Shown piece after piece: positions 47,959 to 60,373 of a DNA stretch of 64,000 bases (the stretch's first letter is position 1; each line of letters starts with the position of its first letter). The stretch lies in NCBI GenBank assembly GCA_019916065.1, contig CM034242.1, positions 12,964,879 to 13,028,878 on the forward strand, written 5' to 3'. The notes under the pieces were generated by a model, which made no database searches, was not told the DNA's origin, and saw only the letters and a program-made list of their open reading frames with translations. The DNA comes from Vitellaria paradoxa. Its lineage: Eukaryota; Streptophyta; Magnoliopsida; Ericales; Sapotaceae. A program made the translations under genes and the position numbers.

Positions 47959-50900
47959 GTCTTCTTCTCCACATGGGTCACTTTTTTTTTTCCTCCCCTG
48001 ATCCAATAGCTATAGCTATATGTGCATATGTTTAGTTATTCTTGAATGGGTCTCTTCAAATATCACTTTCTCTCTGATGTATCTTGTTCATTTGATAGTG
48101 GGTCTAGTGTGTTCTCTATTATGTGTTTGTGATTCAAAGAACGCGGCAAGGATCAGGAAATAAGTTGATGTGTTGTGTCCCCTAATCAGTAGAGTAGAGT
48201 AGAGATTGATTTCATGGGTGGTATTAATAGAGGGTTATCAATTGCAAGTTACTAATTCCTGCTGACCAATCTATCACGGAAGACATGTTGGAATTGGCTG
48301 ATGTGGGGATAGGGTTTCCATATCGACCACACACCCGTAATTCTGGTTTTGTTTTGAGTTCTGGAGCAACTGTAGTTATATGGCTAAAATTGGTTGCAGT
48401 TTGATTTGTATTTGTCTGATAGTGACTGGTCACCTCACCGGGTGCTCTATGGTCATTTTCATTGCGGACACTCTGTTTTTTTCACTTATTAATGTTAGTT
48501 GTTGAAATTTCTATAGCTCTATGTTAAGCATAAATTTTGGTTGGGGTTTTACCCAGGGAATGTCAACATTTTTTTTTTCTCTCAAACTCATTGAACATAG
48601 GCTGTGTTTGTTTGCCTGATTACTTTGGGGGATTGGACTACTTTTGACCAAGTTGATTTTAGTCCTGTGTTTGGTTTTCAGTATTAGCACTCTGAGTTAC
48701 ACTATTTATCCCCTAAAATGGGAGATAAGTAATATTATGGGAATGGTGGTATTACATATCTCTCACCTCTGGATTTGTTTTTCGCCAAAATCTAATGGTT
48801 CAAAATATTTTCTATCACATCTCATGTCAATCACATATTTTATTCCACTTTATATCTCATCAACCGAACACCAAAAAAATAATCTCACATCAAAAAATTA
48901 ATCCTATTTATATCAAATATCATATATTATTCATAGTATTACTTATATCCCATCATCTAGTCCCAAATCAAACATAGTCTAGTAGTGATTAGCAAGAGTC
49001 TGCCGTGCCTGCTTTAGGGATAATGTCCATGCAGTACTAAACAGGTGGATTCACCTTTTTTTGTAGTGCATATAGATACCATCATGCATTTATTTCAAGC
49101 AACATACCCTCCTTTTGCGTTGAACTTAACTACTTGTTGACCGCAAGTGCATGAGTCAATAACTGCTTGTTGCCTCAAGTGCAAAATAACACGATGCAAT
49201 GCATTTGAAAAATTTAGCTTTGAAAACTATATATATATATATAAAATTTTTTTTTTCAAGATGAACTTACCAAGAATTTATAGAAACACAATTGTAATTG
49301 AACAAGCTATCCGATTACTAAGTTCAATAGCAATTCCTAATCTTGACTCGTTCTAATTGGTTTCGAAAAATAAAAAAGTTCAATTCAATTAGATTGGCCA
49401 TCGAACCATTCAATCACCATTAGAACTTGAAATCATAGACTTTGTTTAACTAATTCCAAAAGCATCTAAGCAAATCCAGTCAACCAATCAAGAAGATAAA
49501 ACAATAGAAATCTCAGATTATGTCATAGAAATCCATGCGAAAATGAAATCCAAGCTTCTCCAAGGTTCAACCCTCCAAAATTTACTCTATAATCATTAAA
49601 CTAAAATAATACATGAAGAAATTTACAAACCTTAGGTGGCAGAAGAGGAGCCTCGTTTTACCTCCAAAAATCTGAAAAGAATGCAAAAATAATGTCTAAT
49701 TTCCATTCCTAAACGCTAGCCTATATATAATATTTACAATCAAAATTATAATTTTCACATCAAAAGCCGAATTTTAGGTTCCCAAGCCGAGTTGTGCTCA
49801 CATGGGGTGCGCACGCATGTGAATACTTAGTAAAAAATATGAAATTTGGGCTGAGAGTATTCTGCCGTACACACAAGGGTGTGCGTGGGCTCTTTTTTGG
49901 ACGTGGGTGTGAACGGAAGATTGCTACCCCTGACTTTCAATGTGATTTTGACCCTTACGATGATGGATTCGGGCTTCGGCTAAAGCAAAAAAAAAAAAAA
50001 AAATGTTGTAACTCTTTGGGTCTTCTTTCTAACCCAAAAAGAATAATATCAATCTGAATTTTGAGTAGAAATTTGTGGCCAAAACGCTCATAGGATGTGC
50101 AGTTGAACTTTTCAAAAAATTTCCAAATTGTGCAACTTTTCTTCCACTTTCTTTTGGATCGTTTCTCTTGTATCGTTGACACTCAAATGATATAATTAGA
50201 CTGTAGAATAGCTCTTGAAGCACCGGGACATTGGCTTTGGCTTTGGATTCTGGAATTAAGCAATGCTTGCCAAATGTTCGATGAACTGCCCAAATGACCC
50301 CTAGGCCTTGTTCTTGCACTTTCTTCACACCTCCTTAGTTTGGTTCATCTCCAGTTGCACTTATGATTGAAGGCCTTAAATGCCGTATTTTATTACCTGA
50401 AATAGCACAAACACCACAAATGCTAGTATGTGAAAATACGATAAAGCCGAGTCTCAAGTAAAGCTTTTTATGCAATTAGCACACATAAATGATGTATAAT
50501 TATGAAAATTTATGTGCTAATCACTAAATTTTTATACAAAGAGTAGGATTTAGGATTTGAGGTAGTGGTTGGACATTTTGTCTAAAATAAATCCATGATG
50601 GAGCTTGCATGCACCACCAAAGATATGTAAAATAATTATGTGGCACGGATTTCTCTACCTAACACTTGTAAAAATTTTAGGTCGCCTGGTACTCATAATT
50701 CAACTGAATCAATGAATTTCATTTTCTAAACATGGATTTTCTCTCTCCTCTGTACAGACATGTTAACAGTAACTCAAAACCACATGGAATTAAGGGGTCC
50801 CTTTAGGGGTTTTGTGTGTTCTTCATAACCTGAATTTTAAATTTCCATTAAAGGTTAAAATTTTGAATGTGTGGTTAATTTAATTTTGGAAAATTAAAGA

Positions 50901-51097
50901 AGGTCCTTTGTAAGTGTATTTTGTTTTTATCAATCAGCGTCTCTTTGTGCCTTTTTCCCAGTTCATACACTTTTATTCATGATCATGATAATCACACATG
51001 GGATTGACTAGGATCATTTCCTCTTGCATTGACTTTCACAACACAGTGAAATATAGGGTATTGGATGTCTGATTGCTTATGTTGTGTCTAATTTCAG
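47959..51097 (+). other. Dehydrogenase intron 1 (3.1 kb)
   Basis: Contains an AT-rich first half and a GC-richer stretch at about 49780-50400 with words such as GGGTGCGCACGCATG and GGTGTGCGTGGGC, typical of retroelement LTR or UTR debris. No paired ends were found. Open frames at 48644, 49794 and 50029 have no recognised domain. Confidence 0.45.
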
Positions 51098-52086
51098 GTG
51101 CATCAAGTGGTATTGGCACAGAGACTACCCGTGTTCTTGCTTTGCGTGGTGTACATGTAGTCATGGCAGTAAGAAATACGGACACTGGTAGAAGAGTCAA
51201 AGAAGCTATAATCAAGGAAAACCCCAATGCTAAAATCGATGTTATGGAGTTAGATCTCAGCTCAATGGCGTCCATAAGGAAATTTGCATCAGAATACAAG
51301 TCCTCGGGCCTTCCTTTGAATCTCCTCATGTAAGAAAATTTCAATGAAAAAACTGAATATGCTTCTGTCTCAGTTAGTGTCACTTTTTGTTGACCTCATC
51401 ATGTCCGGAATGCATAAAACCGCTTGTGGGTCTTTACGAGTTCAATTCAAAACTTTTGAGGCTTCAAATATTTCCTTTGTTGTTGGAAGTAACAATGCAG
51501 GGGTTATGGCTACACCTTTCAAGCTTTCCCAAGACAACATAGAACTGCAGTTTGGAACTAATCATTTGGGTAAGTTTTTGTAGATCCTTTGATGTTGTAA
51601 TCCTTCAGTTGAGTGCTAGAAAATTGTTAAACAAGCTCAACTGTTGAGGTATCAGTTACAGCAACATTCCATTTTATCTATGGAAGCTAGAAAGATTGGA
51701 GTTTCAAACTAGATTCATTCTAACGGTAATTGATTAGGGAAAAAAATGATGGCCAAACATTAGTTTTTACTAGATCAAGTTCTTGCTTGTTCCAGCTCTG
51801 TTGATCTTTAGATATTTTTAGTTTCTCAGGTCCCACATTGAAACACTACTCTCTTGTCCAAATGAATACGGCATAATAATAAGAGAGACATTCTGTCACT
51901 TTTTTCACAGGACATTTCCTTTTGACAAATCTTTTGTTGGAGGTCATGAAAAATACTGCACGAGAAAGCCAAAAAAGGAAGGATTGTTAATGTCTCGTCG
52001 GAAGCTCATCGGATTGTCTATAGTGAAGGAATTCGATTTGATAAAATCAATGATGAATCTAGGTAATAAAAAATAGGCATTGTTAT

Positions 52087-52835
52087 TTATTTGTCCGTTT
52101 GACAAAATTGTCAGTTTTTAGTTTCATAGTTTAAAAAAAAAAAAAAACACTTTGAAGCGCATTTGGTAATAATAATTGTTAGTTGGTAGTTATAGTGCTG
52201 AGAGAGTGGTCGGCGGCATTGTTGTGATCAGAGGTGGGTGGCGGGAGATGGCAGCAGGTGCTAGTGGTGGCGGGAGATGGCAACAGGTGTTAGTGGTGGC
52301 TGGAAGTGAATGGCAATCAGTAGCGGAGGAAGGGTGGCCAACAGCGATGGTGTGATCAGAGATGGGTGATGGGTGGCAACAAACGGCGGTAATCGTAGTT
52401 GGGTGATGGTTGGCCAACCAATAGTGGTCGAAGATGGTTGGTCGGCGGTGGCAGTCGAAGGTGGGTGATGGGTGTGACTACTAAAGGTGGGTGATGACTG
52501 TGACTACTAGCGGTGGTAGAGAAAAATAAAAACTGAAAATGAAAACTTGGGAAAAAACTTTTTTTATGTTTTCATAATTTGACTGTGGCTGCTGGTGGTG
52601 GTGGAGAAAAATAAAAACTAAAAATGAAAACTTGCGAAAGAAACCTTTTTTATGTTTTCATAATTTTTAAAAATTTTGAAAACATTTTTCATTAATATTT
52701 TAGAAATTGAAAATGGAAACAAAATCGTATCAAAAAAGAAAATGGAAACAAATTTACCATACGAGTTTTCATGTTTAATTTAAAAAAAAAATAAAAAAGA
52801 AAACTGAAAACTGGAAGTTCTGTCAAATGGAGCCT
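52087..52835. mobile_element. Inverted-repeat element with GC-rich minisatellite in dehydrogenase intron 4
   Basis: The left end (TTGTCCGTTTGACAAAATTG, TCAGTTTTTAGTTT) is matched in inverse at the right (AAACTGAAAACTGGAAGTTC, TGTCAAATGGAGCC). The interior 52200-52520 is a minisatellite with GGTGGCGGGAGATGGCA, GGTGGTGGTTGG and related words, unlike the surrounding AT-rich DNA. Superfamily uncertain. Confidence 0.5.
52200..52520 (+). repeat. GC-rich degenerate minisatellite
   Basis: Recurrent words are GGTGGCGGGAGATGGCAACAG, GATGGGTGATGGGTGGC and GACTGTGACTACTAGCGGTGG. Units are irregular. The 75-codon minus-strand frame over it (52190-52417) is low-complexity (His/Pro/Ala/Thr) and not called. 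Confidence 0.6.
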
Positions 52836-53969
52836 AAGTTTTTTTATGTTTTGGATTCCATATTCGTTTCACCATCAATACCTGATTTTGCGTTTATAGT
52901 AATTTTTATCTTCTATAATTTATCAAGATGCCATACGTATTGTCTCAACAAAAATTAATATCTGTGTTGTTTTATTTTTCAGTTACAAAAGCATGTATGC
53001 TTATGGGCAATCGAAGCTTGCTAATATTGCATGCTAATGAGCTGGCAAAGCGCTTAAAGGTAATTAATTTCTATATTCTTGGTATTAAAATATCTAAGAA
53101 GTTGATTTTAAGATGGTTAATTGTCTTTTATGGTAATTAGCAACCGTTAGATCACAATGCACTCATTAAGTGAAATCAAGATGGTTGCTTTCTTATGGTA
53201 ATTAGTGACCGTTCAAGCACAACTCGCTCATTAAGTCTCTCTTAGGCATGCCATGTGCTATGAAATTCTCTCAAACTTGCTATTTAACAGATGCGCTTGG
53301 GCATCTCCAGTTTCTATAAATAGATACTTCAAAATATATTAAAAATTAGTATTTTCTTGTTTTACAGCTTCTCTATTCAATTGACTCTCAATAGTTTCTT
53401 TAAACCATTTCCTACTGCATTAAAATATTCATTCTTAAAATTTTTCTTTATTCTTTTTATTTTCAAAAATTTTCATTTCCAATGACTTTATTTAAATGAA
53501 AATGAAAATATTAAAATAGTTTAGGGCAGCTAGTCATCCATAAACGTAGAGATTGATTTTAGTTGATTCCAACTTAGGGAAACACTGAGGAAATCTGCTA
53601 GAGGCGAAAAATTAATCATTTCTTTCCTATTACGGGGAATTTTGTTAGATGGGGAAGCTGTTGGAGATGCCTTAGAGTTATCCTAATATTATCTGAGCCT
53701 AACGGTACTATTTGGAGAGATTTAGTAGTTTACAAGGACAACAACCACAGGCTACAAACTATGTGAACTCAGTAATTATTAGCAGAGCTGATTATGTAGC
53801 ACAACCTTACTTTTTAACTAGATTAAATAGTTTTGACAATCTTTGGTGTTATTTTTCTTTTTAGAAGAAAAAAATTGAAATGACTGTCCAAAATCTTTTT
53901 TTTTCCCCCAGTAAGTAAGGTTGTATTTGGATTATTGAGAGAATTTCACATAATCTTGAGGGCATACCG

Positions 53970-54440
53970 TCGTGTTACTAAAGGTATACATGATGCTCAA
54001 TACAAAAATTTGGGATTCCCCAATTTGTACAAATGACTACATTCAAGTTGGTATATTTAATCTTAGTTAGCTGTGATACCTTCCGTTGAACTTCATGCTC
54101 GATTCTTCCCACTCTGATAACATTGTGGAGGAGATTTCCTTGAAAATTCTTATATTCATTTTTATCCATATGTGGTAGATCATAACAGCTCATGCTAGCT
54201 TTCTCACCATATTAGCAAAATTCTTCCCACTAAAATATTCAATGGCCCATTCGATTTAAGCATTCCAAGTTTGATTAATTCGATTAACCATGCAAAGATT
54301 ACTAATGATGCATATGATTTTTTTAGAGAATGGACATTTGAAAAATAGACGATCTATGCATTCAACTTCTACTCCAAATAGCACGCAAACATTAGAGTGA
54401 ATTAGATTCAAAATCTTACCTATACCTTTTAAATTCAAAA
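53970..54440 (-). pseudogene. LINE (L1-type) ORF2 3' fragment with zf-RVT remnant
   Basis: Minus-strand frames carry the C-terminal signature of plant LINE ORF2. A zf-RVT-like piece (IDRLFFKCPFSKKI, 54256-54438) is followed by FANMVRKLA and YHIWIKMNIRIFKE (54136-54177), matching the usual pattern Y-x-I-W-x-x-x-N-x-R-I-F. Stops and frame changes show decay. Only the 3' portion is present, as expected of 5'-truncated LINEs. It lies antisense in dehydrogenase intron 5. Confidence 0.7.
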
Positions 54441-54517
54441 TTGTTTTCTACAAATAATTAAGGAGTTCATTAATGGTCGTAATTCATTCACAAAGAGGAC
54501 AATTAATTGGTTATGAT

Positions 54518-54815
54518 TGTAGGGTTGCAAATGAATTGAAGTAGGTTATTTAAATTTGGTTTGAAATCTTATTGAATCTGAAAATGTGTTCAAACTTGAT
54601 TTGTTAAAGTTTTTAACTCGTGCATTAATTAATCAAGTCGAACTTGAGTAATTTGATTGTTTAATATAGATTTCACCCTATCAAGTCGAGTTTTAATCGA
54701 GGTTGAGCAACGATTATGTTTAAACTTGGTTTGATTTTATAACGAGTCAATCTCGGACTTTTAGGTAACCAAACAAGAACTGAGCTTAAGCTGTTTGGTT
54801 CGATTAACAACCCTA
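54518..54815. mobile_element. hAT-like MITE (~300 bp) in dehydrogenase intron 5
   Basis: The left end TAGGGTTGCAAATGAATTGA and the right end TTCGATTAACAACCCTA form an imperfect inverted repeat. GTTATGAT on the left and GTTATGGG on the right suggest a decayed 8-bp duplication. The ends resemble the element at 24622. Confidence 0.55.
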
Positions 54816-56125
54816 GTTATGGGAAGAGTCCAAAAAGTATTACTTTGGTCTAGTTACGTTCACGATAATATGCTGGCCAAAGTATAATTGACGTGGATTT
54901 TTATTTATTTATTATTTTTTTTATGCAACTAAAAAGGAAGGAGGAGTGGAGATAACAGCCAATTCACTTCATCCAGGAGTCATCGCCACCAACCTTTATC
55001 GCCACCACGCTTTCTTGAAGGTAATCCCCGAGCCTCGAACTTTATATAGAAATGTTCTTAAAATATATTTGCACACGTTCAGATTGTGGGATTGGTTGCG
55101 GTTCTATTCCATAAAAAATGAAGCTTTATAGATGCTTTATTTATTTACGGCGACACAAGGCTTCCCAATTTGCATAGGTTAAAAAACCTCTGAGATGTAC
55201 ATTTTTGTTGTCATAACAATAATTTGTACAATACATCAGGAAAAACACATAACGATAATTGAGATTAGTTCTGTGGGGAGCAGTTGTTTTGTTTGGTCAA
55301 TTCACCAGACTCCACACTACAATTACAAGACTACATATATACCCACACAAACATATGAGAGATGATCATAAGCATCAAATAAACAGAATGAAGTGAAATT
55401 CTCGTGCTTTTTTATTTGTAAAACTTGTTTTGAGTTTGATAGATGGTTGTCAAAATAAGCCAATCGGCTTGTATGCTTCATCTCCTAGTAAATGCATCGT
55501 TACGGAGTTTGGTGTAAAGGAATGAAATGGTTAATTTTCACATTTTAATTTCATTATATTGTTTGGTAAACTTATTTAGAATAAGAATAGCTATTCCCTT
55601 GTGATAGTATTTCATTCAATTCCTGCATCTTCACTAAAGAAAAAAAAAAAAAACACTAGAATTCTCGTTCCATTCTCATGATATTTTATGTTGGCAACCA
55701 AACAATCCTATTCACTCTCATTGTCCCAAACTAGGACTCAGAAAAGTTTTTGCTGGCGCTTCTTAATGCTTTGGTTCCTTTTCTGGTTGCAGGCTTGCTT
55801 AATGTGATTGTTAAATATGTGCTGAAAGCACTGCACAGGTTTGTCATCTCTGTTTCTTCACGTAAGATGCACAAGGAGGATTTGTTTCAATACAGTGTAG
55901 CATTGTGTTTGACATAGCTTTTACAAATTGGTGGTTGTGGTTATATAGGGAGCAGCAACTACGTGCTATGTGGCATTGCATCCTCAGCTAAAGGGGGTAA
56001 CTGGTGAGTATTTTTCCGACAGTAACGTAGCAAAACCGAGCTCTCTGGCTAGAGATGCAGAATTGGGGAGAAGATTGTGGAACTTCAGCTTGAGCTTGAC
56101 AGATCCCAAAGTGAGTGCTTTGTGA

Positions 56126-57700
56126 ATGATGTGTAGAATTAATTGCCCGAAAAATGGAACCACGATGTGTGACATGCCCCTTGGGAACTGGGATTTCATA
56201 TCAGTTCTATATTATATATATATATATGTGTGGTTAAGCAAAATACAAAATATTTATGGTAGCGTATGTATGTATATTTGCATTCGTATGCCCATCCCAT
56301 CTAGAACCAACCTTCAGAGACTATGGTGATTGGATGGTTTAAAACTTTTAAATATAATACCTGTTTGGAGTGTAAATTTTGGTAAAAAAAAAAATAAATA
56401 AAAAAGATAAATTTTAAATTGTTAGGTGTTTGGTGTGTTTCTCAAAAGTGTAAAAAGTTGAGAAAATTAGTAATAGTTAGAGAAATTTGAAAAAAATTGG
56501 ATAAAATCGTAAATTTTTCACATAGAAAAAGTAGAAAAAAATATAAAAATTTACAGATTTTTTTTGACAAATTTCACCCATGCATATATATATATATATA
56601 TAGATTTTTATTCAATAGATCTCACATTTCAAAGACAATGTTCATGCTTTGCGTCGGATAATTGAAACGGGTAAGTGACTAATTACTGTTAATTTTGAAG
56701 ATAATAATTAGTTTAAATTACTTATATACGAATACCGATATAAATATTTATATTTATAATCGAACACAAATACGAGGAGTAAAATATACAACCCGGTCCT
56801 GCACATTGCCGTTCATACTTGGGAGCCAACAACTATAGGAATTGAAGGCCTGGGGCCACATATTTGTTTGATGCCGGATTCTTGCGAAACACTTACATAA
56901 TACCCACGCAATGCCCTTTTATGAAAGTAGAGACCATAGGTGTCAATCAAAGGGGAGATGGAAGAATAAATTGTCTGTATCCTTAGGGGTTGAATTAGCA
57001 TGAATCACTTTAGCATTACGGAGGCGTTTAAAGTGATAAAAAGTGAGATATTTGAGATAATTTTGAGTTTATAATTCGTGTAGTAGATAAAAATAATAAC
57101 TTTTAAATATTTTTAAATTTTTAAAATTTTTCAATTTTATATTGTCAAAAAACCCTATATGCTATTTATCATTATTATTTATTTTTAGTACATAAATATG
57201 GCCTTCAGTTTCCAAATTTTGTCACAGTTTCCAAACTATAACTTTTTAGTGTTTGAAATATCAATCAACTTTTGAATTTTTTTGGGTACTGATGTTTGTT
57301 TTGCCATTAAATTATAAAAAAATGGATATAAAAGTGATACGTGATAAAATTGATTAAAAATATAAAAAATTAAAATTTATAGAGATTTTTAGAGCTCCAA
57401 ATATTGTGTTAATTTTCTGCGATTTAATTCAAATTTGTTCAAATAGATGGTAAATAATTCATCGAACAGATTTTGTCAAAACACAATACATGTTTTTTAA
57501 ATTTTAGAAAGTGCATTATTATTTGATTTTTTTGAACAATATTTTTGTAGTTTTGTTATATTTTTAATAGTAGATAAACTTTTTTCCAAATTGATGGAAC
57601 TTATAAAACATTTTAAAAATTTGTAATTTTATAGAGTTTTATGAAGTTTTATAGAGATTTATGGAAAATTTAAAGCTTAAACGACCATATGTTGGAGCTT
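56126..57700. other. Intergenic AT-rich DNA
   Basis: Contains an AT microsatellite (56582-56602) and GTTTGGAGTGTAAA / AGAGCTCCAAAT-type debris (56360-56580, 57285-57400) resembling the short MITE family. No gene found. Confidence 0.5.
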
Positions 57701-57739
57701 GAGATTTTTGCCCTCTATTTAGAATTGAGAATTAGCTTG

Positions 57740-59700
57740 ACTTTGAAATTATTTTTTCATAAAAAAATAAGAATAAAAATAAAAATCTAATAGTATAACA
57801 TACCAATAATTTAATTATTGCTTAACCTCAATAGTTTCTTTATAAAAGACATCGTCCATGACTACTGTACTGAATGATATTATTTTTTTATCATAAATGC
57901 AACATGATTAAGATCTTTGTGCACATATATAAGTTGTTGATTAAAATTTACTATTTATGTAACACTTGATTTTAATATAGGCATTCTACCTTACAATAAG
58001 ATCACGATTATAAGAAATAACTCGACAGTTGTTAACATCTATCCCAATAATCATGTATTCCTTTTTGTGTTTCTTTGCTTGTAAATCATAAAATCATTTC
58101 ATCAATAATTGTTTAATTGCAAAATTTTTCCAAGTGTTTTAAGCATTTTCTATTGACCATACATGGATAATGAAGGTTAGCCTCACTACATAACCTATGT
58201 ATCTTGCATCTCATTAAAATTTCAAATGCCAATGGATCATTGTTATTATCAAGAATCTCTGCACAAATTATTTTAGTTCGTTATCTACTGCCAAAATAAG
58301 AATAATATGAGAATGTGGCAATCTTCCCTTTTGAAACTAAATGACATAGATATATAAATAAAAAAATATGGTTATTTATTTTAATTTCTTTTTTTTTGGT
58401 AAGTATTTATTTTATTTCTTATTAATTATCTTAAAAATTAAATAAACGTTAAAAAGAATTAATACCTGCAATTGTTTTGCCAAAAAGGTTGTTCTTTTTA
58501 AGATATGTCATTATTTGTTTATACTTTATTTGAAATATTCTTACTATTATGTCTATATATCCTTAAAACATTGACCAAAAATTTTTTCGACTTCTTATTG
58601 AATCTTTAACTAATTTGGATCACAGATAAATGTAATAAAAAGTTCTAGAAATCCAATGGATCGAGAATCACTATTACATCCTGATAATATCGAAACATAT
58701 TTCATGAGCTCCAGTAAAAGATGATTGAAGTATGTACTTTCTACCAATTATAGATGCAGCAATATTATTAACATTTATGATATCCTCCAAACTTTGTATA
58801 AATCAGTAAATCTAAAGAAATTTAGACAATGTTACTCAATGGCTATATAACAATCAACAACAAGTTGTTAAATAAACGTCTATCTTAAAGTAGATACCAT
58901 CCCTCTTCACATCAAAATTGCAATCGAAATGCATAAATTTTCTCATTGAAATCTCTTCTCAGTTTTTGCTTGTATTAGGAGCATAGTGAATAGACCTTCT
59001 CCATCCATTCATTTCATATGAAAAAAAGTAATACCTATTGAAGTGACATGTATGAAAGATGAGTTTCATCAATCCTTTGTAACCCTCCATCCACCTTCTG
59101 CACAATAATATCTCAATTTTCAATAATTTCTTATCTATCACCTATGATTAATTAATGTTGCAATCATTAGTAGATGGTCTAACAAATTATCTTCCATCCT
59201 GCAAACTCAAAATTCTTATATATACATCTGAAGCATTATTTTCACATATCATTTCTCAAGCATTGTAAAACGTATTCACATATAGAATTGTTTCATTTAG
59301 CATTGCTTAAAAACCTTCCACTACGAATATCAACTCTTGAGCTAACACCTTATATTCTCACAATATTTATTCTATTAGTTACTTCATGCTCAGTGTCCTG
59401 AATATAAAATATGGCAAACTTTGATTTTTTTTTCCTAGTTCTAATAATAGAAAGCTAATTTTATGAAAATTACTCCACTAATACGGAACACGTATGGCTC
59501 CCTTCCATCTAATTAACATAGTTTAATCAATTTTTCCACCAATTGAAATAAAAACAATAATAGTTGTAAGTTTTTGTATGTTCTTTAAAACTTGAATTAT
59601 CAAATTATTATTGCAAAAATGATGGGGTAATTGGCCTCCTCCACAACAAAGATTAAATTTGGGTCGACTAATCGAACTATCTAACATTTTTTCCTCTATT
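57740..59700 (-). pseudogene. Decayed Helitron Rep (Helitron-like N domain) protein
   Basis: Fragments on the minus strand follow the order of a plant Helitron Rep protein: FNLCCGGGQLP (about 59625-59657), DTEHEVTNRI (59368-59397), GGLQRIDETHLSYMSLQ (59038-59088), GRKYILQSSFTGAHE (58701-58745), PCMVNRKCLKHLEKFC (58119-58166) and VNNCRVISYNRDLIV (57992-58036). Stops and frame changes lie between them. The HUH nuclease motif and the helicase half are not visible, so this is a degenerate and probably truncated copy. Helitron termini around it were not found. Confidence 0.8.
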
Positions 59701-59869
59701 CACATAATTGCTACACAATAGGAGCAAACACTATTTCCTGTTCAATTATATATTACCTAAAAAAAAAAAAAGTGTTATGGAAGGTCAACAATTGGATTAG
59801 GTTAGGAATATTCTGCAAAATTATCACAATACACATATAACTATTAGATAATAATTAACAACAAAAATA

Positions 59870-60024
59870 GGCACCGTTTGGCATCTTCAAAAAAAAAAAA
59901 ATCTAAAAATTTCTAAAAACTTCTATCACATCAACTTTTTTATTTCACTGCACGCATTACGAACTCACAACTTTTCTCACTTTATCTAATTTTTTTCTCA
60001 TTTTTTCACTCTAAACACGACTCC
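59870..60024. mobile_element. Short MITE of the 11422 family
   Basis: It starts GGCACCGTTTGGCATC and ends ACTCTAAACACGACTCCC. The internal TATCACATCAACTTTTTT and CACTGCACGCATTACGAACT match 11422-11589 almost base for base. It abuts the left inverted repeat of the element at 60010-61810, so the exact right end is unclear. Confidence 0.6.
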
Positions 60025-60342
60025 CTCAACATTTGAAATTAGCAAATACCCCCTTATTTGAAATGTTACTAACCTGACCCCCTTCCGTTAATATTCCGTT
60101 AGGTTTAAGTTAAAATGATGACGTCACTAATATTTTTTTTTATAATACCAAGTTTACCATTTAATAGGAAAGCAACCATCCGGTCCAAATTATCAAAAAA
60201 AAAAAAAACGTCCGGTCCAATCCAAAGCCAAACCTTCCAGTTCACATCTGATAATTTCTCAATAGGAATTATCCTCCTCACTCACAAATCTCATCTTCTG
60301 ATATAAGTGCAAATGGAACCCTAAGTGGTTCATTTTTGAAAA

Positions 60343-60373
<31 letters not shown>

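Larger units (their letters stand above)
47853..56125 (+). pseudogene. TIC32-like short-chain dehydrogenase, probable pseudogene (three damaged exons)
   Basis: Eight exons can be placed: 47853-47958, 51098-51329, 51490-51569, 51911-52062, 52983-53059, 54937-55020, 55793-55838, 55949-56125. With intact frames the product would be about 319 aa, the normal size of TIC32-like dehydrogenases. Hallmarks are the N-terminal [19 protein letters not shown], the NADP-binding TGASSGIG (across exons 1-2), NNAG in exon 3 and the YGQSK active site in exon 5. Exons 4, 5 and 7 are each two bases shorter than the frame requires. Translation from the ATG ends at a TAA in exon 4, before the YxxxK active site. 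TIC32 relatives are NADPH-dependent oxidoreductases linked to chloroplast protein import. A sequencing-error explanation is possible. Start chosen at MWIF, typical of the family; an upstream in-frame ATG (47823) is ignored. Confidence 0.85.
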
